From the NCBI GenBank assembly GCA_038501625.1, contig JAZAYU010000012.1:8990001-9054000 (forward strand): a stretch of 64,000 bases of DNA, read 5' to 3'. The notes under the pieces were generated by a model. It was not told the DNA's origin. It ran no database searches and worked only from the letters and a program-made list of their open reading frames with translations. Source of the DNA: Corbicula japonica. Taxonomy: Eukaryota > Mollusca > Bivalvia > Venerida > Cyrenidae. Position numbers and translations under genes: made by a program. Below, piece after piece: positions 45,982 through 57,925 of this stretch; the stretch's first letter is position 1; each line of letters begins with the position of its first letter.

Positions 45982-46200
45982 TTAACACTTTTCTCCATGG
46001 TTGTGACTTGAAACATCTGGGCGATCAGTGTAGATCATGATCGGCTTGCACATATGTGCAATCTGTTCTGGATCTACACTGTTTACTGCTTGGTCAGAAA
46101 TATTGTCGTGAAATAAAAGCAAAAAGTGAAGAACCAGTTCTGTCTGCATTAATTTGCAAACTGATCTGAATCAACACTTTTCGCTCATGGAGTAAAGGGT
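45982..46200. mobile_element. TTAA MITE family A downstream of DELE1
   Basis: TTAA at 45982-45985; right end 'ggagtaaagggttc'. Confidence 0.82.
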
Positions 46201-46963
46201 TCGTTGTCAAACTTACTTTGAGGTCTGCTATTTGATAACTTATTGACATTTTAATTTCGAATAAATGTCAAATTATAGCCTCAGTGAGTTTTTCCAGCAA
46301 CATGTTAATTGATACTTGATTATTTGTAATAACATAATTATCAGCATTTTAAAAAAGTTTACATAGACACACAAATGGCATTTATTCATGAAAATGTGCT
46401 TGTCACAGGAAAAGATGTCTTCGGAAGTTGACATCATTCCTGGAAATGATGTCATGAAGTCTAGCAGAGGACATTCTTTTTATAAATTACTCTATAATTC
46501 TGTAGTTAAAATGTATATTATATTCACATACTATAATTTGATTAGGGGTGCTTTTGTATGTTTTCCTGCTTAGATAATTTTACACTAACATGCTACAGTT
46601 CAATAATTCAACTAAGATGACTTTCTTCGTCTGTTTTATAAAATAAACAATGCAAACAAAACTGAATGTATCATATACTGTTCAGAATGTTAACCTAAAC
46701 AAATAACAATTAAAGAATACAAAAGTGGCCTTTATCAAATTTTGAGTGATATATATCTTTCCAGATACAGTAACAACCAAAATGTAATAAAATCTCACTG
46801 AAGGCATCTTTTCCTTTGACGCACCCCATACATCTTTTGTTTACCCTTCAAGTTCTAAGCATGAAACTTTCACAACTTCTGATCAAGGTTTCCTGTTTAT
46901 AAATTTCTGAAAAACACCCTTGTAAACATTAAAATAGAATGAATGAAAACGGAGTTGATTACT

Positions 46964-47201
46964 TTAACCGTTTCCTCCATATGTACACCTTTATCATGTG
47001 GGCAAACAGTGTAGATCCAGATCAGCTAGCACATTCCTGCTGTCTGATCAGGATCTACACTGTTTGCTTTTAGATTCATTGGGTTATTTCTGACCAAGAA
47101 GTGAAAAGTGTTAATCTCGATCAGACACCTAGGCTGTGCTAATCTGGATCTACACTGGTTGTCCATTTGGTAAGAGGTTTAAATATGGAGAAAAGGTTTA
47201 A
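46964..47201. mobile_element. TTAA MITE family A
   Basis: TTAA at 46964-46967 and 47198-47201. Confidence 0.88.
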
Positions 47202-47778
47202 TTCATTAAGCAGATAGGAATAAAGTGTTCAGCATATTGAACAGTCTTATAAAAAGATTATTTTCTGACATTCTAATGACAGTTTTATTAGAAATTCAGA
47301 ATTTTGTAAACTAAGGATCAAATATTTCAGCTTTCTGATTTGACTTCCAGAAATCGTGTTCATTAACTGAAAATAACATATTACTTTTTAATGATGGTTG
47401 AAGTAGAACACAATAATTACAAAGTTTATCAAAGCATGAAGTTCATACTTGAATCTTGCATAATTATTATAATATTATGTTTGTTTTTATCTTTTGTTTC
47501 TCAGTTTGTTGATGTTTTTGAAAATTAGAGGGATATAAATTTGTAAATTTTTAATAAATTTCATGAAAGTCTCTGTTGTTTTTCTTTTCATATTATTTTC
47601 ATATACAATTTTAAGCAATAATATTTACCTTGGCTATTTAAAATATTTTGATGACATCACATATAAAAAGTTTTCCTGCAAACTTATTATATTTTTATAA
47701 ACTTTGAAAGGATACACCTGTAAGCCAATAATTGAAATTACTGCTCATACATAAGCTTTATCTTATTTCTGCTTTTCA

Positions 47779-50039
47779 GGCCAGAGATGCTGTTAACACT
47801 ACTGTTCAATCGAGTGTGATGGGAAAAAAGGCTTTGCTGGAAAACTTGAAGATCAAGGTCACCCAGGTGAACACATTAAATCACAACTCAGACATGTAGA
47901 AACTGCAGAGCGAAGGATTTAACATCAAAAAGGTGAAATATGCATATCAGGAAATTGCCACATTCAGAAAACACAGCCTCCCCACACAGCAAAGAAGAAA
48001 AGAAAGAGAGTATGGTTAATAAAATGATCAGCTTCAAAACAGACACACAAAGAATTAACGAAAAGGAGAACCTGAGGGTTTACCGCCCTTAAACGGTCAG
48101 AGGCAAAACAAATTGCAACTGAGGGTTTAAACAAAGTTCTAGAGTGCACCAACCTCACACTTGCCCAAACAGATTCTCATATTAACAAACAAGTACAAGT
48201 TGTCATGGTGAAATAACCCCAATCCACCGATCAGCTCAACAATGTTGCATGCAAAAGCACACAAACATATAAAATATAAGAAGCTCAGCATTGCAAAGCC
48301 AAAGGGGTGGGTACTCGATGATCTTACCAAGACCAGAGCAATGTGTCATCAGATGCCCAGATGAATGACTTTAGATCACAGTTAGCTAATATACTGAACA
48401 AAAATAAAAAGTATCCACTTTTTATGCTTGTTTTCCCATTACCATATTTTCATTTAATTAGGAACGCTTTGAATGGTGTTTATTTAGTTAATCTCGGTTG
48501 TTTTTGAGTTAAATTGTTCATGAATAAAAACTTCCACACCAAGACCTGGGAAAATGCCAATCGAATAACAATTAATCATGACTTACAAAACAATACATAT
48601 TCAATTTAAAGGGAGGTAATTGGAAATGGTTGGAATTTCTAGCTTTGTTTATCGAGGACCAGTTGTATTATTGATGAATATTTTGTGATTTTATTTATCC
48701 ACAAGAGGTAGAGAAAGTGATTTAATTCCAATAAATGTGAATATTTCAAAGAATCGCTGACATTTTACTGAAACCCATATTATAACAAAGGGAAAGATAA
48801 CTAAGTTGTGGCTGCAGATTATCAAGAATTCATTATCCCTTTGCCATGATAACAGAAAAGCAAATGTGTACACATATAGAATTTTGAGTTTTCGTTTTCA
48901 TACTAGTATTTTACAAAATTTAATGTAGGAAAGTGGATACTTTTTAATTTTGTTGAGTATAGTTTTGCCTTGCAGTTCCTCTTTACAATTATATAACTAC
49001 TGAAAGTACTTTCTGATCTATGTGGATAAGTTAGCTGTTAATTACTTTTGGCACATTGAAATTTTAAGCTTTGTTATGTGTTTTGTTTAAAAAAATGCTT
49101 TATTATTGTTTCAGATTTATGAGCCATTTCTGGAGAATGTGAATGATAACCTTGGAGAACGATTTCCAGACTTGCCAGTGATCCAGCATTTCTTTGTCTT
49201 TGATGCCTCTGAGAGACTATTGATCATGGAAACAAAGAAATTTAGGTAAAATATGATAATATAATTTAATACAATTAACCAAAGGTTAATCAACATCAAC
49301 TGAATCACAGGTGAGACTAAATTTAAGATGCTGTGGCAGTTGTCATTTTATGTGGGCATTAAGCATTGATTTGTGCACAGTTTGCCCTTTGAGAGATTTT
49401 GATATTCTTTTTTGTCTATGACAAAGCATTGACAAAAAGAGCAACACCTTAAGGCTGTAGCGATTTTACAACATAGTATTTTGTTTATTTTTCCTGCAAG
49501 ATCTTGAACAACACCTTGGCCTTCCAGGCGAAATGGCATTGAAAGAGTGGAGATGGGTAGAGGCATGTATAAATGCCAGTAAGGAACACAAGAACGCAAA
49601 GCCAGACCAGATCATGGAGTACATTGCTGGTCTTCAAGACTCCCACAAAACCACTACAAAATGTGTTGGACTGATATTGCCCACCTCAACTGCTGGTTAG
49701 AAAATTTTTTTTGTGTCTCCCTCCACGATGGCTATAACTTTGCCAGAGCGACACAAGTGTTCAACTGAACTCCCATCTAGTTTAACAAAAAGAAAAAACA
49801 AACAAAAAAACTAACAGTTTTAAATTGCATTTTTTTAAATTTAACAAAGTCTTGCATTCCAATAATTTATTGTTTGAAAACAGTTTTTGCAAACTGTAAA
49901 ACTTTTATTGTCAATAGAACTACAGTCTGTAATCAGAATTGAAGCTTTTATTTTAGACTGTGAGAGAGGCTTCTCCACACTGAAGAGGATCAAGATAGAG
50001 CACAGAAACAGCTTGACCAACAAAGTGCTGTCATTATAG
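47779..50039 (+). CDS. hAT-transposase-derived protein, C-terminal part (ZNF862/KIAA1586-like)
   Basis: Candidate exons: 47780-47871 (ARDAVNTTVQSSVMGKKALL, ENLKIKVTQ), 49114-49244 (IYEPFLENVNDNLGERFPDL, VIQHFFVFD), about 49504-49695 (DLEQHLGLPG, MALKEWRWVEACIN, KCVGLILPTSTA) and 49957-50039 (DCERGFSTLKRIKIEHRNSL then TNKVLSL-stop). The last junction is exact: GCTG|GT...AG|AC rebuilds the hAT C-terminal signature STADCERGFS. The junction 49244/49504 does not keep phase with the obvious sites, so an exon is missed or the gene is broken. AATAAA signals follow at 50214 and 50254. The N-terminal half, zinc finger and catalytic Asp residues are not seen. It could be a domesticated gene or a decaying element. 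Confidence 0.7.
47932..48345 (-). mobile_element. 5'-truncated copy of the RT element's 3' end
   Basis: The minus strand matches 63230-63625 ('gcaacattgttgag', 'gtggggaggctgtg', 'cctgatatgcatatttc'). Lies between two exons of the hAT-derived gene. Confidence 0.82.
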
Positions 50040-50546
50040 AAAAATGGCCCTGCTATTGAACACTTTGACTTCACAAAATGTGTTAAATTGTGGCATAATG
50101 ACAAGAACAGAAGGTCTGCAATCTAGGGCTGTGTAACAGGACCTGTGTGAGATATGCTGATCTTGCAAAAATTGGGGCATGTGTTTTAGACTTACTGTGC
50201 TAGTTAGGTGGAAAATAAATGTGCTTTGAAAATGTACTGCATTGTAATATTTCAATAAAACTATGAAAACTATTTTGCTTTGTGATAAATATAATATTAA
50301 TAAATTTGTAAGATGCACCATATCAATCATGTAAAAACATTAATTTTTGCAAGAATTTGGACGTCAGACATAGGGTGCCAGGATGCATTAAAAATTTTCT
50401 GGGGACCTACATATAGTTAAAGTATGCCCAATACTATATTACTTAATCTTCCATTTTGATAAATTATTGCCTGCTTTCAGCTTAGAGACTGAGATCCCAC
50501 CCACCTTTGAATGTTTTCAGCCCACAAAGATTCTGCAAGGACTGGA

Positions 50547-50668
50547 GTCAATATCATAAAACAGACTGGAGACCAGTCATAAATTTCAACAATCTAATCT
50601 CGGTCTCAAATTGAGACCAATCTACATGTTGACCAATGTGAGGCTGATCTCCAATATTGCACCTTGGT
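50547..50668. mobile_element. Foldback MITE family B, strongly diverged
   Basis: Keeps ATATCATAAAACAGACTGG...TCTCAAATTGAGACC...CACCTTGG with many changes; an old copy. Confidence 0.55.
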
Positions 50669-51460
50669 TTCAATAAAGGAGGCTGTCATCCATTTACCTC
50701 AGTCAAAGCTGTACATTTTGTGTCCCATACCAAGGAGGGTTGGGTTCATATAGTGACCAGCCTGACGGAGTGTCACGTTCATGAACCATGGTGGTCATAC
50801 ATGATAAGTCAAGGTAAAATTGACGGTATAAAGGTCAAACAATGCCTAAACTTAGTTTCCAGAGGATAAATAAGCACCTAATGAAGGTACGTGTACATAC
50901 AGTGATGACATTGTCCTTCCATCAGTTCGACGGAGTGTCACGTTCAAGAACCATATCTAATAGGTCAAGGTCACTTCGGGGTGTGTGAGGCCTAAAACCA
51001 TGACAAAAATCGCTTTTCCAGAGCAGAACTCGGCAACTTATAAAATTACTTAAAAAATGCAAAACAAATGTTCCCCTCAATAAGATAGATTGTTACTTCC
51101 AAGAACCTTGTCTGTCTGTCACATATCTAGTTTCCAGAACATATCGAAGCAACCCTTTAACATATTTTTCAAACAAACTTTACACACATGTGCACCTTAA
51201 TAAGGAGTAGTGTCGTGTTCTACTGAAAATGTCGATGTTACATTAAGGGTATAAAGTTCAAAATGTGCAAAACTGCCGTTTCCTAAGTAAAGTTAACAAA
51301 TAACGACTTGAACAAAAGCTAAACAGCAAATAAATATTTAACTCAAAGCGCCCCTCTCGCCTCTAAAGACGGATGTTAATTAAGAATTTGAATAAAATGT
51401 CTTGAGATAAAAGGAATCGGGAAGCAATAGCCATAGATGTAAAGAAGCCCTCTGGTTATT

Positions 51461-51625
51461 TTAACCCATTACTCCATATATAAACATTTTCGTTTGTGCG
51501 ACCAGTGTAGATCAAGATCATCCGGCACATCCGTCTGATTAGCATCTGCACTAATCGCTTTAAGATCCACGAGTCTATTTCTGACCTAGAAGCAAACGGT
51601 GCAGATTCTGATCAGGCACCGCAAG
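51461..51625. mobile_element. TTAA MITE family A, right end lost
   Basis: TTAA at 51461; sequence stops being recognisable after 'gatcaggcaccg'. Confidence 0.75.
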
Positions 51626-52510
51626 AAGTTGATAAATATAATTGACAAAGACAACAATAACTTTATTATTTTATTAATTATTTCTGGTTACACAGTGAAG
51701 ATATATATATATTTAAAATATTTTTCTACAAACTATAATTAATATCGACGACAATTTAAAAGTGTCTACATATATTTCCTATCTGTTTATCTTAATGATT
51801 TCCATTTCCTTGTAAAATGTGCCTTGACATTAATTTTATTTACAAAAAAACCCAGGATATTATGGGAAAAAATTGACACATATGTCCACCACATATTTTC
51901 GTTTGGAAAGGATTGACATCGGGTTTTTACTGTCCATTTTTCATCCTCGAGGAAATCAAATGCACATTGGCTACTTAATCATGTCAAGAACGAGATCTCA
52001 TCAGCAAAAAGTGATAAATGTCCGAAATGATTTATCAAAAAGCTAGAAATTTTAGTGTTGAAAAAATCATGGAAACGAGTGATAAAGGTGGAAACCCCAT
52101 CAAAGCAGAATTTTACCTTTTTTTTGATTATGTTCTATGTTACAAATACATAACAAGTTTAATAGGGAACTACTAGAGTATGATGAAAAAAAACAAGGAA
52201 GGTGGAAATATGTACATACCGTCGACCCAGCTCCCACTTTTTTGTGATAACAATGACCACAAGGGCGCAGCCAAAAGTGACCGGAGGCTGAATTTCATTG
52301 ACGAGCTGTAGGCAATGTATCATACAAAATTATATGCCCTAATATCATTGAAGTAAATGGAAGAATTATGTTTCCATTTAATTAATATATAAATCTGCAT
52401 GGAACAAAACAAGTCGAATAAATAAGAAGACCTGGCTTAATAAAAAGAATACTGCTTCAAACTCTCAAGAGAACTTGATAAAAAATTTTCAGTTCAATCA
52501 GTGTTGTTAT

Positions 52511-52596
52511 CAGTTACGTCCTTTGAAGGTCGTTAAGCACGATACTTATGTACAGTTACGTCCTTTGAAGGTCGTTTAGCACGATACTTATGTACA
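52511..52596. repeat. ~43-bp direct tandem duplication
   Basis: 'cagttacgtcctttgaaggt' and what follows, at 52511-52552 and again at 52553-52596, with one substitution (ttaagc/tttagc): a recent event. Confidence 0.93.
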
Positions 52597-53280
52597 GAAT
52601 AAATCCAATTCCCATAGACCTCAATGTTAAATTCCCAATATTCAATGCACATTTAACATGATTTCTATCATCTTAATTTCTAGACAACCATATTTGAATG
52701 TGAATATCTACATTTCATCTACACACAGCAAATGGGGGGTTAACTTACCGTAAGTTGTAAGAAATTACTGATCTCTAACCGAACAGACCCTATTTTAAAC
52801 GCGGTATTGCAAATACGGTGCCAAAATATACATCCGCTCTTCCGGAACTAGTACGCCTCTACCAAACGAGATATAGGCATGAAATTGTTTTCATTTATTT
52901 TCCTGACATGTTATTCCTGCAAACAAGTCACAAACAGGTCGATTTCTGACGGTTAAGAGGCCCCCAGATGAAGAGAAAAAAAAGCATATATTAAACAGGA
53001 CTTCTTTCGAATGGACCACGGAGGAGTACTAAGTTATTTACCTTAATACAACCTATAAGAAAAAAGTGAGTTTCCAAATGTAATGATTATGATATTATTT
53101 CATTGTGTTGTGTATTTGTAATGCACTGTAGAAATTTCAACTTGATATCTGCTCTAAAACTCGACTTCTATAAGGCCCGCCCATATATGAAAAAAAATCT
53201 TCAAAATTTCCAGTATATTTCTGTAAAATTGCATATTTTCAGACAATTTTTTTCAATTTTTATACTAAAAGCAACTATTT

Positions 53281-53769
53281 TTAAAGCCCCAATAAACTTG
53301 CGAAAACGTTTCTTTTTCATTGTGAAAATAAATTAACCACGTTGACCCTTTTCAAAAGAAAGTATAAATGACCAAATATTTATGTCCTCAAATAATCCCC
53401 AATCATTGAGACTCGGTCCGAACAGTATTTTTGTAGCCCACAAAATTACTAACCAATGTTTACAATCACTCGGCGAAAAGTTATCGGTTTTTCCGTAAGT
53501 GGGCCGTAAGAACGCGGTGACGTCATTCTGTATAATGAGCGCCCTTCGCCTGCCGAGAGTTGCCGAAAATCAGCTCGGAAAGATTCGCTGTTTGTTTTGT
53601 AAACAAAATAAACGATCCGAAAAACGCCCAAAATATGCTGTAAATCATTAAGATAATACCCTTTTCTTATTGTAAGGTTTATTTTTTGTGTTATTATGCA
53701 TACAGGTGAAATCTAAAATGTTTAGGTTAATAAAAAATATGCTGTTTGGCAAGTTTATTGGGGCTTTAA
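53281..53769. mobile_element. Second TTAA-flanked MITE family (481 bp)
   Basis: TTAA at 53281-53284 and 53766-53769. Ends AGCCCCAATAAACTTGC at left and, inverted, GCAAGTTTATTGGGGCT at right. A palindromic TGACGTCA lies inside at about 53519. Ends differ from family A. Confidence 0.85.
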
Positions 53770-54037
53770 TAGAAGAAACTTGTTGAGTCTGATTTTCAAC
53801 ACAAAACACGTGCTAATGCTATTTTTTGTATTAAGACGGGATCCCACATGCAACTCAATTGTGTAAAAGTTAATACCGAATAGGATCCGGTGCTCAAAAT
53901 TAAGATTTTTTCAATTCAAACACAAGATTTTTGACAATTAGTATTTTAAAACCTAAAACCCAATCAAACTTAGCCGATTTCAATCACCGAAAACAAGTTT
54001 TATCGACTTCGCCATTTTCGAGGTTTAGAATCTTATA

Positions 54038-54177
54038 GGTTCCGGAAATCCCAGACGCTTTTATTAGGAGCGTTCTGATTAGTCGAACGATTTATGTGCA
54101 AAGTATTTCCCGGACTACGTCAATAGTTCTACCAATCAGAACGCTCCGACCAAAAGCGTCGGGGATTTCCGGAAGTC
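54038..54177. repeat. 140-bp inverted repeat
   Basis: Arms 54038-54088 and 54126-54177 (GGTTCCGGAAATCCCAGACG, GGAGCGTTCTGATT) pair with about ten differences around a 37-bp spacer. Likely a foldback MITE. Confidence 0.82.
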
Positions 54178-54651
54178 GCATGGGGGAGAAGAATCTATGA
54201 AAAAATAACCTGCATATCGGAGGCCGTTTTTTGTTGAATATTACACGTATTTCGAGCCTTCGGTGAGACTTTTTGACATTTACTGTTAGATCTGTCCCTG
54301 TTGCGTTGAACCAAACAGCTGTCAGGCTGAAACCCACTGTATTGTAGGAGAAACAGCCTCTCGAACGGGGCTAGGGTCTGGAGCCGTTCCTGACCATTAT
54401 TCAATTATATACATAGAAATATAAAAAAAAAATTGGAATACGATTTTGACGGTGTATTTTCGCATATTTTAGTAGAATGGAATAATATTAGTGACTTGAC
54501 ACCATTTTTACAAAAAAGGGCGTATTAGTAAGGGTTGGCAGGGGGGGGGGGCGGCTGGTCAAGCGCCAGTGAGTAACGTCTAGGCGCCGTTGTAAGGGAC
54601 AACAAGGCAACACGAAACGCAATTCGCACAACGAGGCACCGTCCTGACTCG

Positions 54652-54990
54652 TCACCGTGCTACAACGATAATTGCGGAAAAAGGTCTGAAAAGAATCAAA
54701 ACCTTATTTCTACATGCATTGAATAATCCTTCCGGTGAATGGCCGAGATTGTAGAGTCTTATGCGCAGGTTGGGTCTGCCTTGGTCTTGTAGGCGGAATA
54801 AGGATAATAAAACCTTTTGTTTGTATATTGTTTGCAAGAGTATTGTCATTTTCTTTGTAATTTCCATGAACAATATTGTACATCATCATTGATTTTTGGA
54901 AACTAATTCTATCAGGAAACGTATTCCACTTCAAAGCAGTCAACAACTCGGCTGAACAGTAATCTGCAATCAGTGGTGTAAGTACCTCAT
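54652..54990 (-). pseudogene. Possible LINE C-terminal remnant
   Basis: The minus frame has LLTALKWNTFPDRISFQKSM then MMYNIVHGN, like the region after the RT in CR1/L2-type elements, followed by broken frames. Weak. Confidence 0.4.
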
Positions 54991-55857
54991 ATAACACAAC
55001 AAAAATGAAGAATATTTGTTTTGAAATATATTGGACGGAATTTAACAATATATTTAAACCAGAACATTTAAGTTCAAATTGTATGGGGTGGATCCACTTG
55101 AACCCTCTTTTTGAACACCGATTTTTAAAAGTACCAAAAAAGTTGGAAATGTTCATGTAAATAGCCTAGCAAGCATTTATTTGGCTAAACGCTTGTAAGC
55201 GGCTGAATATACATGATTTAGACATTTTTTTAGATCAGCCAAAGCTGCTGTTTGCGTACATGCTTATAACAAATGTTTCTTGTCGTTTCTATTTACATAG
55301 CCAATGAGAACCCCTCTCCCCATTAAAAATCGTCACTTGATTGCGCCATTGTTTTCAACTTTTTCCGATAGGGAGACCCTTGCATAATTATGAATCCACA
55401 TAAATAGAGGACAGGTAACGAACCACAACAAACACACAGTTTGGTAATCCTACATATGACCTGATTTTTTCTACTAGTTAAAAGAGCTACTAAGGCATTA
55501 AGTAAGCTATTTTGAAGAAAATCAGAGATTGGTTTTAAGCAATGATTTAACATTATTTTATATAATAAAATATCTCATAACGCTCTAATTAAGAGTAGCT
55601 AAGGCAACAAAACTTTATTGTATAGAACGTAGTTTCAATGTAATATCTCAAGTAGTTTCAAAGTTATGCATATATTACTGATATAAATGCAAACATGTTT
55701 ATACAAAGAAGTAAATCACTTGCAGTTACAGTGACCTGTGCATTATTTATGAATATAACCCAAAAAGATAAATGCACTACGATCTATAAGTATAAGAATG
55801 TTTGATGAATTTATGAACAGCTTGAAAAACTACTTTGTTATTGGAATATTGACAAAA

Positions 55858-56045
55858 AAGTGAAATATGCATATCAGGAATCGCCACAATCAGAAAACAA
55901 CGCCTTCCCACGCAGCGAAAAAGGTGAGAGGAAAAGAGAGCATGAGTTATAAGAATATCAATTTCAAAATAGACACCACAAACAATTAACGAAAAGGAGA
56001 ATCTTTGTGGTTACCACCTTAGAACGGTCAGTGACAAAGCAAAAA
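55858..56045 (-). mobile_element. 5'-truncated RT-element 3' end, second minus copy
   Basis: 'gtgaaatatgcatatcagga', 'cgccacaatcagaaaac' and 'gagaatctttgtggttaccacc' match the end of the copies at 60826 and 63230, inverted. Confidence 0.8.
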
Positions 56046-56575
56046 AGAATACTGTAAACATTATTAAATCTCTGATTAATATACATTTACAATTTGCATA
56101 TTTTTTAAAATTGATATAATGGAATGATCGAACTTTTATATCGAACGAGTATCATGATTGGCAAAAAAAAAAATGCAATGAAGATCGATATTACATAAAA
56201 TGACTTCAAAATGAAAAATGAATCTAAAAAATTTCAAAATTAGCATAATGAAAAAGTGTTTTGGCTGTAATATTTCTATCCTTATCAAGGGTAATCTCTA
56301 CCCAGTTATTCCTTAACTCGCTTTAAGAGATTGCAAGGAACGACAACTCTGTGTGGACTTAGTATCAACCGTAGTAAAATACTTTCTCATGTAGTGTTAG
56401 GTACTTTTCAAAGTTGTATTTTATCTACAGTCAAACGCTCAAATACCTCTTTAAACAAAATATGATCGTTCTTGACAGATGTTGCAATTAAATGAACGAG
56501 ATTTTCGGGGATTTTCACAAGTCAACTAGTGAAGGCTCTGTTTGACAGCAGTAAAGTGCATGGGTAGGCAATACA

Positions 56576-57003
56576 CTGTTTATTACTGCCTTCGTCGCCT
56601 TGTCCCTGACTGAGAGCTACGTATTTTCTACATATCGCCTAGTCACTGACTCACCACTTCGCATTTTCTACATATCGCCCTGTCTCTGACTGAGCGCTAT
56701 GTATTTTCTACATATCGTCTAGTCCCTGACTGACCACTGCGCATTTTCTACATATCTCCTAGTCCCTGAATGAGCGCTACGTATTTTCTACATATCGCCT
56801 AGTCGCTGACTGAGCGCTATACGTATTTTCTACATATCGCCTAGTCCCTTACTGAGCGCTATACGTATTTTATGCATTTCTTCTAGTCGCTGAATGAGCG
56901 CTATACGTATTTTCTACATATCGCCTAGTCCCTGACTGAGTGCTTTTTTTTTTTTACATTTCGCCTAGTTCCTGATTGAGCGCTACTTATTTTCTACATA
57001 TTT
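56576..57003. repeat. ~40-bp minisatellite
   Basis: About ten units of 'ttttctacatatcgcctagt' + 'ccctgactgagcgctacgta', with length changes by insertion of AT in 'gctatacgta' and one T-run unit near 56945. Confidence 0.93.
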
Positions 57004-57925
57004 GCTAAATTAGTATGTCGTATTACCGATGATGATATGTATATGACGGTGATTATGGAACCTTCAATGTGATATTTTTATATTAATTACATTCAAGAAA
57101 TAGCCTCAGTTAAAACAACAAAGGACGGAACTAAACGGAGACAATTTTTATAAGAGATTTTAAACTAACCAGTGCTATACTGTCTGAGTATTAGAAACAA
57201 CCTACTTCAAATGGGACTAATTGAAATGTACTTAAATGAAACATTATTAAGATGGTAAATGAAACATTATTAAGATGGTAATTTCATAAATATAAAACTA
57301 CAGTGATTGAATTAATGAGGAGACATTTAGCGGCCGCCACAAAACAAAAAACAACGTTATTATAATATAGATATAGATGAAAGAAATATTTTGACAAGAA
57401 AATAAGGAAAATATTGCATGCTCGTTTTGATTAAGGTAGTACAACGTTTGTTTCATCACAAATGACTGTGTGCATATGTTAATGATGATCGAACCTTTAG
57501 TAAAACATGTTCAGGAAAGAACATTCCATGAACAGCGGACAAAATTGGCGGAACAAAAATGAATTTAAAATGCTGCATTTAACAGCATATGCCAAAGGCA
57601 CATATTAAAAGTGAAGTTAAATGATAATATGAATATGATGAAACAATAACCAAAGCTTTATAAACCACTTATACAAAATGGCCTAAATATTGAAATACAA
57701 TAGAATTGTACGAGTTAAAATCACTACCTTAAGTAGATATTGCAATAACCTTCAACATTTGAAACTGATAATGGATTAAGCTTTAAGAAGATAGAGATAG
57801 CCTAAGCATGAATGAGTCATATTATGCAATTACTGACGATACTGTAGAGCAAAATCTTAAAGAACACATAAAATAGTGTGCATTATATGAGTGCATAATG
57901 CTACTGCATGAAATAATCAATTAAA

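Larger units (their letters stand above)
45220..47778. other. DELE1 3' region and intergenic sequence
   Basis: Holds the DELE1 3' UTR duplication, the pogo-like MITE at 45636, family A at 45982 and 46964, and a fragment related to the long-inverted-repeat element at about 46725-46770. I see no gene. Confidence 0.55.
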
